This document shows, one piece after another, positions 53,079-63,728 of a DNA stretch of 64,000 bases; within the stretch, counting starts at the first letter, position 1, and the number at the start of each line of letters is the position of its first letter. Made by a program: the position numbers and the translations under genes. Below the pieces are notes generated by a model that made no database searches, was not told the origin of the DNA, and worked only from the letters and a program-made list of their open reading frames with translations. This DNA comes from Neomicrococcus lactis (lineage in GTDB: Bacteria > Actinomycetota > Actinomycetes > Actinomycetales > Micrococcaceae): contig NZ_JACHBL010000001.1 of assembly GCF_014200305.1 (NCBI RefSeq), forward strand, positions 1,612,001 to 1,676,000, given 5' to 3'.

Positions 53079-53272
53079 ACGCTGAGGATTCAAGGATTGA
53101 TCCTGAATTATCAACCCGTTAAGGTTAGCGGAACTTACGCATGGCGCCGAATCGCCCCGGTCTCAGCGCTCAGAAAAATACGGTTCGTCAATTCGCGGGT
53201 TGCATGAAACGTCCACGGATTTTCCCTGCTCAAAGTCGTAGACTCACCAGAGACTTGCGTGAAAGGACGCCC

Positions 53273-54889
53273 ATGAACAGATTGCCTACCGTCGACGAGT
53301 ATTTGGCGGACGTGACCGCCGAAAAGGTGACGGCAGCAGAACTTCTCAACGATCGTCACGATCCCGCCAAAGTCGCTTTTACCTGCATTGACGCAGACCT
53401 CAACGCGGTTGATCTGACGTACGGCGAGCTCCGCGAGCGCTCCGAAAAGGTGGCCAGCGCGTTGTCGAAGTTGGGCGTGAGGCCCGGCGATCACGTGGCA
53501 ACGCTCATGAGCAAGTCCCCGGATATGCTCGCCACGCTGCTTGGCATTTGGCGTCTGGGCGCCGTGGACGTTCCGCTCTTCACGGCGTTTGCGTGGACCG
53601 CAATCGAGCTTCGTCTCACCGCGAGCGGCGCGAAGGTTGTAGTGGTGGACGCGGATCAGCGCCCCAAGATTCAGGAAACATCGGCCGCCGTCGTGGTGGT
53701 GGGCGCTACCACGGAGGACGACGCCGCAGCTCAATTCCCCGAGGACCTCTCATTTGAGGCGCTGCTTGCGGCGGAGAAGCCTGGCTTCCCAGCATTCGTG
53801 GGAAACAAGGACACCCCGCTGGTGCTCATCTTTACCTCCGGAACCACGGGACACCCGAAGGGAGTACCGGTACCGATCTTCGCGTTGGCAGCATTCCGCC
53901 AGTACATCGAGGCGAGCTTGGATGTGCGCGAAGAAGACGTCTTCTGGAATGCCGCTGATCCAGGCTGGGCACTAGGCCTCTACTACGGCGTGCTTGGCGT
54001 CATGGTGGCTGGAAAGCGCAACCTCTTCCTCCGTAGCGGTTTTGATGCGAAGACATGCTTCGCGGTGATGGAGAAGTTCAATGTCAACAACTTCTTGTCC
54101 GCCCCCACGATGTATCGCAGCTTGCGCGCCGCGGGCGTACCGGCGGGCTCGAACATCAAGCTGCGCCGCGCGAGCTCTGCCGGCGAGCCGCTCACCCCAG
54201 AGGTCTCCGTGTGGACCAAGGAACACTTGGGCAGCGAAGTGATGGACCAGTACGGGCAAACGGAGCTGGGCATGTTCATTGTGAACGCCTGGGCTGACGA
54301 GTTGGCCAAGGAACCTCGGCCACTGTCGATGGGTCACGCTTTGCCTGGCTTCACGTGTGCAGTGCTGGAGAACGCGAGCGACAACATTGCAGGACCAAAC
54401 ACGGCCGGCCGCGTGGCCGTCAACGTGAAGGAGTCTCCACTCGCGTGGTTCTCCGGCTACAAGGACGCTCCAGAACGTACCGCGCAGCGTTTCAGCGCCG
54501 ACGGCACGTGGTATTACACCGGTGATGCCGGCCGTCGCGACGAAGACGGTTACTTCTATTTCCAGTCCCGCGATGACGACATCATCTTGATGGCCGGCTA
54601 CCGGATTGGCCCGTTCGACGTCGAGTCCGTACTTGCAACGCACCCCGCGGTTCAGGAGTCTGCAGTTGTGGGTGAGCCTGATGAGATTCGTGGCGAAGTG
54701 GTAGTGGCCTACGTGGTCCTGGCAGAAGGCAACGATGGCAGCGATGACCTTGCTGCCGAGCTCAAGACTCACGTGAAAACGAACTACTCCGCACATGCCT
54801 ACCCTCGCAAGGTCAACTTCGTGCCGTCCTTGCCGAAGACGCCGTCTGGAAAGATCCAGCGCTTTATTCTTCGCGAGCAAGCAAAGTAA
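53273..54889 (+). CDS. Acyl-CoA synthetase (AMP-forming)
   Basis: 538 residues of the acyl-adenylate-forming family. Motifs: FTSGTTGHPKGVPVP (P-loop, near residue 195), YGQTELGMF (adenine motif), YYTGDAGRRDEDGYFYF (ribose Asp), GYRIGPFDVES, and the catalytic Lys in PKTPSGKIQR near the C-terminus. It activates a short- or medium-chain carboxylate to its CoA ester; the sequence resembles acetyl/propionyl- and ACSM-type enzymes. AAAGGA six bases before the ATG at 53273 fixes the start; the frame is open to 53141 without need. A 13-bp tandem repeat spans the stop codon. Confidence 0.9.
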   Translation: MNRLPTVDEYLADVTAEKVTAAELLNDRHDPAKVAFTCIDADLNAVDLTYGELRERSEKVASALSKLGVRPGDHVATLMSKSPDMLATLLGIWRLGAVDVPLFTAFAWTAIELRLTASGAKVVVVDADQRPKIQETSAAVVVVGATTEDDAAAQFPEDLSFEALLAAEKPGFPAFVGNKDTPLVLIFTSGTTGHPKGVPVPIFALAAFRQYIEASLDVREEDVFWNAADPGWALGLYYGVLGVMVAGKRNLFLRSGFDAKTCFAVMEKFNVNNFLSAPTMYRSLRAAGVPAGSNIKLRRASSAGEPLTPEVSVWTKEHLGSEVMDQYGQTELGMFIVNAWADELAKEPRPLSMGHALPGFTCAVLENASDNIAGPNTAGRVAVNVKESPLAWFSGYKDAPERTAQRFSADGTWYYTGDAGRRDEDGYFYFQSRDDDIILMAGYRIGPFDVESVLATHPAVQESAVVGEPDEIRGEVVVAYVVLAEGNDGSDDLAAELKTHVKTNYSAHAYPRKVNFVPSLPKTPSGKIQRFILREQAK

Positions 54890-54913
54890 ACAAGCAAAGT
54901 AGACAAGCAAAAG
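54878..54913. repeat. 13-bp tandem repeat across the stop codon
   Basis: CAAGCAAAGTAAA (54878-54890), CAAGCAAAGTAGA (54891-54903) and a partial third CAAGCAAAAG. The first copy contains the acyl-CoA synthetase stop codon. Confidence 0.85.
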
Positions 54914-54960
54914 AGGAGAGGCGCAGTCCGCGTGATACGGGATCTGCGCCTCTCCTCTTT
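54910..54960. terminator. Long-stem bidirectional terminator
   Basis: AAAGAGGAGAGGCGCAG (54910-54926) and CTGCGCCTCTCCTCTTT (54944-54960) form a perfect 17-bp stem. It separates the converging acyl-CoA synthetase and DsbA-like genes. Confidence 0.88.
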
Positions 54961-54962
54961 GC

Positions 54963-54997
54963 GTTTCCGGGCTTCTGTTGGAAAGAAGCCCGGAAAC
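54963..54997. terminator. Second perfect hairpin
   Basis: GTTTCCGGGCTTCT (54963-54976) pairs perfectly with AGAAGCCCGGAAAC (54984-54997) with a 7-base loop, 8 bp after the DsbA-like stop codon on the reverse strand. It is probably a second terminator stem. Confidence 0.65.
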
Positions 54998-55005
54998 CAT
55001 ACGGC

Positions 55006-55869
55006 TTACTTCTTGTTGGCGTCGATGATCTTCTGGGCCCAAGCCTTGAAGTCTGGATCGGTGGAACCGTTCCATTCCTGTCCATTCAAGAACACGGAAG
55101 GAGTGCCGCCGATGGAATCAGCAAGTGCGGCCTGGGTCGTGAACTTCACGAAGGGACGGTAAGTGCCATCTTCGATGCAGCTCGTGACGTCCGCGCCGTT
55201 GTCCTTAGCCATCTGCGCGAGTTCAGCGTTGGTCATTTCACCCTCAGAGTGGTGAGCAAACACAGCGTTGGTGAAGTTCAAGTAGGAAGCTGGAGCTTCG
55301 TTGGCAACACAAGCGAACGCGTTGGCGCCACGCGAGGAGTAGTTCGTGGGTGAACCACGGTCCAAGAAGGCCACGTTGCGGTACTCAAGGGTGATGTCCT
55401 TGGCGTCCAACCACGTCTTCAAGTCGTTGGCATACTGGCCTTCGAAATCTGCGCAGTGAACGCAGTTGGCGTCCACGTACATGATGAGCGGCACAGCTTC
55501 GCCCTTTTCAGCCTTCGTCATGTTGCGAGGAGCTGGGGTGCCAGCCGTGCTTGGAGTTTCGCCAGCGTCGCTGAGCTTCACCGTCTGGCCCGAGGCCGTG
55601 GAAGCAAACTCGGTGGAAGATACCAATGTGATGCCGCCGCTGGTGTTGCCACCATTTGGAACCGGTCCGGAATCAGCCACCTGACCACGGTTCTGCTGCA
55701 TCACAATGGCTGCAACAATCGCGATGATTGCTACAACAGCAACCAAGACACCGATCTTGACCCAAAGTCCCTTACGTTTTTGCGAAGCCGCTTGCTGAGC
55801 GCTGTACTGACGCGCTTTCTCGCGTGCTACGGCACTATCTCCACGTGGAGATGACGAGTTGGTTGCCAT
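55006..55869 (-). CDS. DsbA-family thioredoxin-fold protein, membrane-anchored
   Basis: 287 residues. A basic cytoplasmic N-terminus, one membrane helix (IGVLVAVVAIIAIVAAIVM, residues about 38-57), a Thr/Ser/Gly-rich linker and an extracytoplasmic thioredoxin fold with the redox pair CVHC in YVDANCVHCADF, and the cis-Pro region GGTPSVFLNG. A second Cys pair (FACVAN, TSCIED) may form a structural disulfide. It would form or isomerise disulfides in exported proteins. AAGGAAG lies nine bases before the ATG at 55869. Confidence 0.9.
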   Translation of the reverse strand: MATNSSSPRGDSAVAREKARQYSAQQAASQKRKGLWVKIGVLVAVVAIIAIVAAIVMQQNRGQVADSGPVPNGGNTSGGITLVSSTEFASTASGQTVKLSDAGETPSTAGTPAPRNMTKAEKGEAVPLIMYVDANCVHCADFEGQYANDLKTWLDAKDITLEYRNVAFLDRGSPTNYSSRGANAFACVANEAPASYLNFTNAVFAHHSEGEMTNAELAQMAKDNGADVTSCIEDGTYRPFVKFTTQAALADSIGGTPSVFLNGQEWNGSTDPDFKAWAQKIIDANKK

Positions 55870-56051
55870 GTGTGGATGCTTCCTTTTCGTTCGAGTTTCC
55901 CGCCTTAAGTCTAAAGGACTGGGATTTTCGCATTTCTCAGGGTTTCTTGAGGATTCAAGTTTCCCCCTAATTTATGGGGAGAACGCGATAGATTGAATAA
56001 GTAGATCGCCTTAACAATGACTTTCTGCACGCATGCTTGAGGAGCTTTCCG

Positions 56052-57500
56052 GTGACCCAAACCAAATCCACGCACTCCCCACATTCCTACGATTTCATTG
56101 TGGTCGCCAACCGCCTTCCCGTGGATCGCTCAGTTGACGCTGAGGGAAATCCCACGTGGAAGCGCTCCCCCGGCGGGCTCGTCACAGCGCTCGCTCCGGT
56201 GATGGAGAACAACGACGGCGCTTGGGTGGGTTGGCACGGCGCGCCCAATGAGAAGATCAAGCCCTTTGACGAGGGCAATATGCACCTTGTCCCCGTCCCG
56301 CTTTCGGACGAAGACGTGGAGATGTACTACGAGGGCTTCTCCAATGCGACGCTCTGGCCGCTCTATCACGACGTGATCGTCTCACCCGAGTACCACCGCA
56401 CATGGTGGGATCGGTATAGCCTCGTCAATCAGCGTTTCGCCGACGCGGCCACGAAAATCGCGGCTCCGAACGCCACGGTCTGGGTGCAGGACTACCAACT
56501 TCAGCTAGTTCCAGCGCTTCTTCGCGTGGCCCGCCCTGACCTGCACATCGGCTTCTTCAACCACATCCCTTTCCCGCCCGCTGAAATCTTCGCGCAGTTG
56601 CCACGCCGCGCGCAGATCTTGGATGGCTTGCTCGGCGCAGACCTGATCGGCTTCCAGCGTCAGAGCGACGCCAATAACTTCCTGCGGTGCGTGCGCCGGT
56701 TGCGCGGCCATTCCGTTCGCGGTTCGGCCGTTCACGTGTACGACGACGCTGGCTTGCCGACACATATTTCCCGCGCTGAGGCACACCCCATTTCGATCGA
56801 TACACAACGCATTATCGACTTGGCGAAGTCTCCCAAGGTTCAAGCCCGCGCCGAAGAAATCCGCAGAGAACTGGGTAACCCGGAGACGGTGCTCTTGGGT
56901 GTTGACCGACTGGACTACACGAAAGGTATTGCCCACCGCATCAAAGCGTTCGGCGAACTCTTGGATGAGGGACGCCTTTCGGTGGGTCAAGCGTGTTTGG
57001 TCCAGGTGGCCAGCCCTAGCCGCGAACGCGTGGGAAGCTACTTGAATCTCCGCGAAGAAGTTGAAGGACTCGTGGGTCGTATTAACGGCGAACACGACAC
57101 CCTGAGCCACACCGCCATCCGGTATCTGCACCACTCCTATCCGGTCGAAGAGATGGTGGCCCTCTACATGGTGGCCGACGTCATCCTGGTGACGGCTCTT
57201 CGCGATGGCATGAACTTGGTGGCCAAAGAGTACGTCGCCTCTCAGGAGGATCAGATCGGCGTGCTGGTTCTCTCCGAGTTCGCGGGAGCGGCGGATCAGC
57301 TGCGCCATGCGATCCTCATCAACCCGCACGACATCGATGACCTCAAAGACGCGATCGTTCGCGCTGTCGAAATGCCGGAAGCGGAAGCCACTCGCCGCAT
57401 GCGCATCATGCGCCGCCACATCCTCAGCCAGGATGTCACTCGCTGGTCCGAGACATTTCTTCGCTCGCTCAAGAAGGATCCTACGAGAAACGAGGCATGA
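56052..57500 (+). CDS. otsA: Trehalose-6-phosphate synthase
   Basis: Joins UDP- or GDP-glucose and glucose-6-phosphate (GT20). 482 residues with FIVVANRLPVDR, VWVQDYQLQLVPALL, GFFNHIPFPPAEIF, LLGVDRLDYTKGIAHRIKAF and LRDGMNLVAKEYVASQ. I take GTG at 56052 because GAGGAG lies seven bases upstream; a TTG at 56037 is in frame. It overlaps otsB by 4 bp, so synthase and phosphatase are translated together to give trehalose for osmotic and desiccation protection. The 182 bp upstream hold the divergent promoters. Confidence 0.95.
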   Translation: MTQTKSTHSPHSYDFIVVANRLPVDRSVDAEGNPTWKRSPGGLVTALAPVMENNDGAWVGWHGAPNEKIKPFDEGNMHLVPVPLSDEDVEMYYEGFSNATLWPLYHDVIVSPEYHRTWWDRYSLVNQRFADAATKIAAPNATVWVQDYQLQLVPALLRVARPDLHIGFFNHIPFPPAEIFAQLPRRAQILDGLLGADLIGFQRQSDANNFLRCVRRLRGHSVRGSAVHVYDDAGLPTHISRAEAHPISIDTQRIIDLAKSPKVQARAEEIRRELGNPETVLLGVDRLDYTKGIAHRIKAFGELLDEGRLSVGQACLVQVASPSRERVGSYLNLREEVEGLVGRINGEHDTLSHTAIRYLHHSYPVEEMVALYMVADVILVTALRDGMNLVAKEYVASQEDQIGVLVLSEFAGAADQLRHAILINPHDIDDLKDAIVRAVEMPEAEATRRMRIMRRHILSQDVTRWSETFLRSLKKDPTRNEA

Positions 57501-58306
57501 AATTGAGCGGCGACGTCGTACTGGAAAAGGAAGTAAGCCAGCGCCTCAAGGACGCCCGGCGCGTACTTGTGGCCCTTGATTTTGACGGCACCATTGCGCC
57601 GCTCGTGGCGCGGCCGGAGGATGCGCGTGCGTTGCCCGCGACGGCCGCCTTGTTGACGCAGCTGGATGACCTCGCGCGAGATTCCGCCGGAACCGAACGC
57701 CCAACGTTTGTGGCGCTCGTATCCGGTCGCGATATTGCCAGCCTGCATCGCGTCGCGGAACCGGGCGAGAACTCCTTTTTGGTGGGAAGTCACGGTGCGG
57801 AACTGCAAGTTCCGGCAAAGGTGACGACGCCCGACACGGCTGTCCTGACCGAGGCGCAACGCGAGTTGCTGAGCACGGTAACCGCGCAACTCGAGGCGAT
57901 TCACGCCCTGCATCCCGGGTCTCATCTTGAATACAAGACGCTTTCCACTGTGTTGCACACGCGCGGGATGGAAGCAGCAGGGGCAGAGGCTGCGGCGACA
58001 GCGGCTGAAGAAGCACTTTCGGCGCTGGACGGCGTCAGCGTCAAGCACGGCAAGGAAATTGTGGAAGCCGCCGTGGCGCACTCGAGCAAGGGTGAAGGCC
58101 TGTTGTGGTTGCGCGAGCAGACGGACGCGGACTGCGTGCTTTTTGCCGGCGACGATGTCACCGATGAGCACGGTTTCGCGGCTCTCGAAACCGGCCGGGA
58201 CGTCTCGGTGAAAGTGGGTTCCGGCGAGACGATTGCCGAATTTCGAATTTCCAGCCCCGACTCTTTGCCAGAACTCTTGCAATTAGTGCTCGATGTGAGA
58301 AGCTGA
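57497..58306 (+). CDS. otsB: Trehalose-6-phosphate phosphatase
   Basis: A 269-residue HAD-superfamily phosphatase. Motif I is VALDFDGTIAPL (nucleophile Asp and general-acid Asp), motif II VALVSGRD, and motif IV FAGDDVTDEHGF. GSHGAELQ marks the trehalose-phosphatase cap region. It starts within the otsA stop codon (ATGA overlap). A small hairpin CGGGCA/TGCCCG (58329-58346) lies between it and the ABC ATPase gene. Confidence 0.93.
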   Translation: MKLSGDVVLEKEVSQRLKDARRVLVALDFDGTIAPLVARPEDARALPATAALLTQLDDLARDSAGTERPTFVALVSGRDIASLHRVAEPGENSFLVGSHGAELQVPAKVTTPDTAVLTEAQRELLSTVTAQLEAIHALHPGSHLEYKTLSTVLHTRGMEAAGAEAAATAAEEALSALDGVSVKHGKEIVEAAVAHSSKGEGLLWLREQTDADCVLFAGDDVTDEHGFAALETGRDVSVKVGSGETIAEFRISSPDSLPELLQLVLDVRS

Positions 58307-58363
58307 GACTCCTATCACTACGGATCGTCGGGCACGTACCTGCCCGTGAAGGGTTGAATACTC

Positions 58364-59521
<1,158 letters not shown>

Positions 59522-59570
59522 TTAGCGGGAACGATGCTCTGCGTAATTGCGGTAGCGAGGAGGTAGCAGG

Positions 59571-60806
59571 ATGAGCGATCTTCGGATTATCTCCGCCAAC
59601 GTCACCTCAGCCCTCGTGGATTTCCCGTGGGACACTCCTTTGGAAGAGTGGCCCACGGGAAACCTCGCCGCCATGCCACGCGGTCTATCTCGGCACGTGG
59701 TGCGCTTTGCGTACATGGGCAACGAAGTCGTGGCGGTCAAAGAAACCGTAGAACGGCCCGCTCGCCACGAATACAACATGCTGCGGCGACTCAACGGCCT
59801 ACATGTGCCAAGCGTTGAGCCCGTCGCGATCGTTTTGAACCGCACCTCCCCCACCGGCGAGGATCTGGGCGCTGCTCTCGTGACGAAGCATTTGTCCTAT
59901 TCGCTCCCCTACCGTGCGTTGTTCTCGCGCAAACTGCGACGTGACACACTGCACCGGCTCATTGACGCACTCGCAGTCTTGATGGTGAAGCTGCATTTGG
60001 TGGGCTTTTATTGGGGCGATGTCTCCCTTTCTAACGTCTTGTTCCGACGTGACGCCGAAGGCTTTGCTGCGTTCTTGGTGGACGCCGAGACTGGAGAACT
60101 CCATCCCCAACTGACGCGCGGCCAGCGCCAATACGACCTTCAGATCGCGATGGAGAACATCGCCGGCGAGGTCATGGATCTCACCGCGGGAGGCCTCGTG
60201 GAAGAGGAATTCGACGCGGTGGGAACCGGCCAACTTCTCGTGGATCGGTATCGTGCCTTGTGGGCCGAGATTACCCACCCAGACTCTTTCGATATTTCCG
60301 AACGTTGGCGCGTGGATGAACGCGTTCGTTCTCTCAATAAGTTGGGATTTGATGTCGGCGAAATTTCACTCGAGACCACGGGCGATGGGCACCGACTGAC
60401 GCTTGTCCCCCGTGTGGTTGAGCCAGGTCATCACACCCGCCGCCTCATGCGGCTCACCGGCTTGGATGTGGGCGAACTTCAAGCCCGCCGCATTTTAAAT
60501 GACATTGACGCCTACACCGCCCGCCGCCATCCCGGAATGTCCGAGGAGCTCGGCGCATCTTGGTGGATGCAGGACGTCTTCGAAAAGATCATGAACGGGA
60601 TCCCAGAGGAAATGTGCGCCCGATTGGAACCGGCACAGATTGTCCATGAAGTTCTCGAACACCGCTGGTATATCTCAGAGCATCGTGGCGCGAACGTGCC
60701 GCTTGCTGAGACAGTCCAGTCCTACGTGGATAACGTGCTCGCCCATCGACGCGACGAGCGCGCGATTGTAGTTGAGTCCCAAGACATCACTGAGAACGCT
60801 GATTAG
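59571..60806 (+). CDS. DUF4032 protein with kinase-like fold
   Basis: 411 residues. The first ~230 look like a small protein/lipopolysaccharide-kinase fold: VVAVKETVERPARHEYNML (ATP-site Lys and helix-C Glu), GFYWGDVSLSNVLF (catalytic-loop Asp) and FLVDAETGE (metal-binding Asp in place of DFG). The C-terminal part (about 235-411) is the DUF4032 domain. The substrate is unknown. GAGGAGGT fixes the ATG at 59571. It follows the sugar ATPase by 49 bp, and its end nearly meets the GH13 gene, so a link to trehalose or maltodextrin metabolism is conceivable. Confidence 0.83.
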   Translation: MSDLRIISANVTSALVDFPWDTPLEEWPTGNLAAMPRGLSRHVVRFAYMGNEVVAVKETVERPARHEYNMLRRLNGLHVPSVEPVAIVLNRTSPTGEDLGAALVTKHLSYSLPYRALFSRKLRRDTLHRLIDALAVLMVKLHLVGFYWGDVSLSNVLFRRDAEGFAAFLVDAETGELHPQLTRGQRQYDLQIAMENIAGEVMDLTAGGLVEEEFDAVGTGQLLVDRYRALWAEITHPDSFDISERWRVDERVRSLNKLGFDVGEISLETTGDGHRLTLVPRVVEPGHHTRRLMRLTGLDVGELQARRILNDIDAYTARRHPGMSEELGASWWMQDVFEKIMNGIPEEMCARLEPAQIVHEVLEHRWYISEHRGANVPLAETVQSYVDNVLAHRRDERAIVVESQDITENAD

Positions 60807-60820
60807 TTCCCCTTAAGTGC

Positions 60821-62785
60821 CTATTTCGCTGCGACCACACCGGGCAGGCTGAAGAGCGAGACTCCCGGCCCTGAAGATTTCCAACGTACGACGCCGCTCT
60901 GCTCGCTGACAATGGTCGCCGCACCTTCACCGATGGTGAGGAGAGGCTCGCGAGGGATCTCGCCGTGCGTGAGTGCCGCGCAGGGCAGTTCGAGACCTTC
61001 ATCCACTGCTGCACGCGTCGCGACCACCAGAACAGATTCGTCCCGTGATTCGCGCACGAAGATCAGCGCGTCTCCCTCGGCGTGCAGCCAGCGGATGCCT
61101 CCATCGGCCAAGACAGGGTGACGCCGTCGTGTTTCCGCGAGCGCCCGGTAGACGCCACGCAGGTCACGCAGAATGCGGGATGGATCTTCCCACGGCATGG
61201 GAGTGCGCGAGGCTTCGCCGTTGAATCCTTCGAGGCCGAACTCGTCGCCGGCAAAAATCAGCGGGATGCCCGGCAAGCAGAACTGCAGGGCTGCTGCGAC
61301 TTCTTGACCGCCAGGAATGACGGCAAGGGCGGCTCGAGCGGTGTCGTGGGTATCGATCGCGTTCATATTGCACACGCGAACGGACCACGGGAAAGCAGCG
61401 ATGAAGCTCAAGTGCGTTTCTAAGAACTGCTCGGCTTCAATACGATCCGGACCCTTTTGAGGAACACCGTAGTAGTCAGGCCAGGTCTGTACGGCTGGCA
61501 CGGGAATGCCAGAGACAGACAAGAGAGAAGACGTATTCACGCCCGCGGCGTCCTCGATCTGCTCTTGAGTCGGCTCTGGCCACTCTCCACGCGAAAGCCA
61601 CTGCCACGCCGGCCGAGTGAAGTTCGTGTAGGTCATGGCACCGTGCCACGTATCGCCCTGGAAGTCTGGACCAGCGTCTGACGTGGACTCGGACAAGAGC
61701 ACAGCGTCAGGGTTCAGCTCCGTCACGCGGTCGCGAATGAGCTTGGCGATCTCATGGTTGAGGTCGTCGTAACCGTGACGGCCCGTCATGTTGCCTACGT
61801 CGATGCGCCAACCGTCGAGGTTGAACGGCGGCTTAAGCCAGCGGGCCACCATGGAGTCATCGTCCAAGACAAAACGACGACGCAAGTGCTCCGAGTGCCA
61901 ATTGAACTTCGGCAAGGAAGGCACACCCAGCCACGCCACGTAGTCCTCGTTGCCTTCGCCGAAGTAGTACATCTCCGACTCTGGGGCTTCTGGATTCTTG
62001 TAGGACGCTCGGAACCACTCATGCATGTCGCCCGAGTGATTCGTGGTCAGGTCGCCAATGACTTTGAGTCCGCGCTCGTGGATTGCTTCTGCAAGGCGTA
62101 CGAGGGCGTCGTCGCCACCGAGTAGCGGATCCACTTCGGCGAATGCCGCAGCGTCATAGCGGTGGTTGGAGCGAGCGGCGAACATCGGCGTGAGATAGAC
62201 GAGCGTAGCGCCCACGGACACCAAATGGTCCAGCTTCTCGCGAATGCCATCGAGGTCTCCACCGTAGAACTGGTATGGCGTCTCCGGCCCGCGACCAATC
62301 ACAGGGGTTTCATCCCACGAGCAGGCAATAGCCCATTCGGGAGTTGGGTGAGTGTCAGCCTGGGCAGACCGTGCAAAACGATCCACGAAGATTTGATACA
62401 TGACCGCGCTCGGCGCCCACTCGGGAGCGCCGGAGCCAGCAACTAAACGGAAGTCAGCAGCATCGGGAACGTCGTGCGTGAACACGCCTTGCGCGTTGAC
62501 CCAGTACGTCCGGCCGTTTGCTTGCACAAACCACCGATACTTCTGGACCGGGTTCACGATCGTTAGATGAGCTTCGTACCAAGAGTCGGCAGCGTCAGCG
62601 GCACTCTCTAAGCGGTCAGCGGCGTCGTAATGGGGCTCCGCGTCACGCACAGAACGCAACCAGACCTTCTCAACGGAACCGAATTCCACCGGAATGCGCA
62701 ACCGCACCGGGACGGTCTCCTCGAGGTGAGGGTGCAAGTTATCCACGTAGAGCGCGGAGCCATCATGGTGCGGCTGGAAAAGCAT
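60821..62785 (-). CDS. GH13 alpha-glucan hydrolase (neopullulanase/alpha-glucosidase-like)
   Basis: 654 residues. An N-terminal beta-sandwich (residues 1-120) precedes the catalytic barrel. GH13 motifs: GDLTTNHSG (region I), GWRIDVGNMTGRHG (region II, nucleophile Asp), VLLSESTSDAG (acid/base Glu), and NAIDTHDTARA (region IV). A C-terminal domain follows. No signal peptide is seen, so it acts on imported oligosaccharides in the cytoplasm, consistent with its place after the MalF/MalG-type permease genes (31 bp gap). The exact specificity (maltodextrin, pullulan, cyclodextrin) is open. Confidence 0.91.
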   Translation of the reverse strand: MLFQPHHDGSALYVDNLHPHLEETVPVRLRIPVEFGSVEKVWLRSVRDAEPHYDAADRLESAADAADSWYEAHLTIVNPVQKYRWFVQANGRTYWVNAQGVFTHDVPDAADFRLVAGSGAPEWAPSAVMYQIFVDRFARSAQADTHPTPEWAIACSWDETPVIGRGPETPYQFYGGDLDGIREKLDHLVSVGATLVYLTPMFAARSNHRYDAAAFAEVDPLLGGDDALVRLAEAIHERGLKVIGDLTTNHSGDMHEWFRASYKNPEAPESEMYYFGEGNEDYVAWLGVPSLPKFNWHSEHLRRRFVLDDDSMVARWLKPPFNLDGWRIDVGNMTGRHGYDDLNHEIAKLIRDRVTELNPDAVLLSESTSDAGPDFQGDTWHGAMTYTNFTRPAWQWLSRGEWPEPTQEQIEDAAGVNTSSLLSVSGIPVPAVQTWPDYYGVPQKGPDRIEAEQFLETHLSFIAAFPWSVRVCNMNAIDTHDTARAALAVIPGGQEVAAALQFCLPGIPLIFAGDEFGLEGFNGEASRTPMPWEDPSRILRDLRGVYRALAETRRRHPVLADGGIRWLHAEGDALIFVRESRDESVLVVATRAAVDEGLELPCAALTHGEIPREPLLTIGEGAATIVSEQSGVVRWKSSGPGVSLFSLPGVVAAK

Positions 62786-62816
62786 GTATTAAACCTATCG
62801 AAGCGTCCGACGGGGC

Positions 62817-63728
62817 TTAGCCCTTGACGCCACCTGCGGTGAGTCCGGACGTAATGTAACGCTGCAAGAACAAGAACAGCGCCATCACTGGCAACGCGGC
62901 AAGCACGGCGCCTGCGGCGAAGACGCCCCAGTTCTCCGAGCGCTGTTCGGAGACGTAAGAGTACAAGCCGACAGCCAACGTCTGCGAATCAGGATCCGTC
63001 AACACCACAGAGGCAATCACGAATTCAGACGAGATGCCGATGAAGCTCAAAAGACCCACCACCGCGAGAATCGGGGTCACAAGCGGAAGGATGATGCGGA
63101 AGAACACCTGGACGTGGCTAGCACCGTCAATGCGAGCCGACTCGTCGAGCGACTGTGGGACCGTGTTGAAGAAGCCGTACATGAGGTAGGTGTTCACGCC
63201 GAGCGCGCCGCCGAGGTACACCATGATCAAGCCGAGGCCTGAGCCCAAGCCGATGGCCGGGATGATGTCACCCAGGAAGTTGAGCAGCAAGAAGATTGCC
63301 ACCACGGTGAGAATCTGCGGGAACATTTGCAGCAACAGCAAGGACAGCAGACCTATACGGCGGCCCTTGAAGCGCATGCGCGAGAACGCATACGCGGCCA
63401 GCGCGCCTAGGAAGACCGTCAAGGCGCTCGTGATCAGGCCGATCACCAGAGTGTTGACGAACCACTTACCGAATGGACGCTCTTGATTCTCAAAGAGCTC
63501 GGTGAAGTTTCCAAAGCTGAGGTTGGAGAACAACGCGTTGGAGCCCACCATGGTGCCGGAAGGATCCAGCGCCGCCGATAGCACGTAGAGCAACGGGAAG
63601 ATGGAGAAGACGATCGCTGCGACGGCCACCAGATGGCGCCAGCCCTTTTCACGGAACCAGCGACCGAAAGGCATTTTTACTTCGCCGCGGGAATTGGTGC
63701 GACGCTGAGGAAGTACTTCGCTACTCAT
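62817..63728 (-). CDS. Carbohydrate ABC transporter permease, MalG type
   Basis: 303 residues, six membrane helices. The EAA loop that contacts the ATPase reads SLDESARIDGASHVQVFFRI near residue 195. The N-terminus has a short basic tail before the first helix. It pairs with the MalF-type permease encoded just upstream; the stop and start share one base (TAATG). The import substrate is inferred to be maltose or maltodextrin from the adjacent GH13 enzyme. Confidence 0.92.
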   Translation of the reverse strand: MSSEVLPQRRTNSRGEVKMPFGRWFREKGWRHLVAVAAIVFSIFPLLYVLSAALDPSGTMVGSNALFSNLSFGNFTELFENQERPFGKWFVNTLVIGLITSALTVFLGALAAYAFSRMRFKGRRIGLLSLLLLQMFPQILTVVAIFLLLNFLGDIIPAIGLGSGLGLIMVYLGGALGVNTYLMYGFFNTVPQSLDESARIDGASHVQVFFRIILPLVTPILAVVGLLSFIGISSEFVIASVVLTDPDSQTLAVGLYSYVSEQRSENWGVFAAGAVLAALPVMALFLFLQRYITSGLTAGGVKG

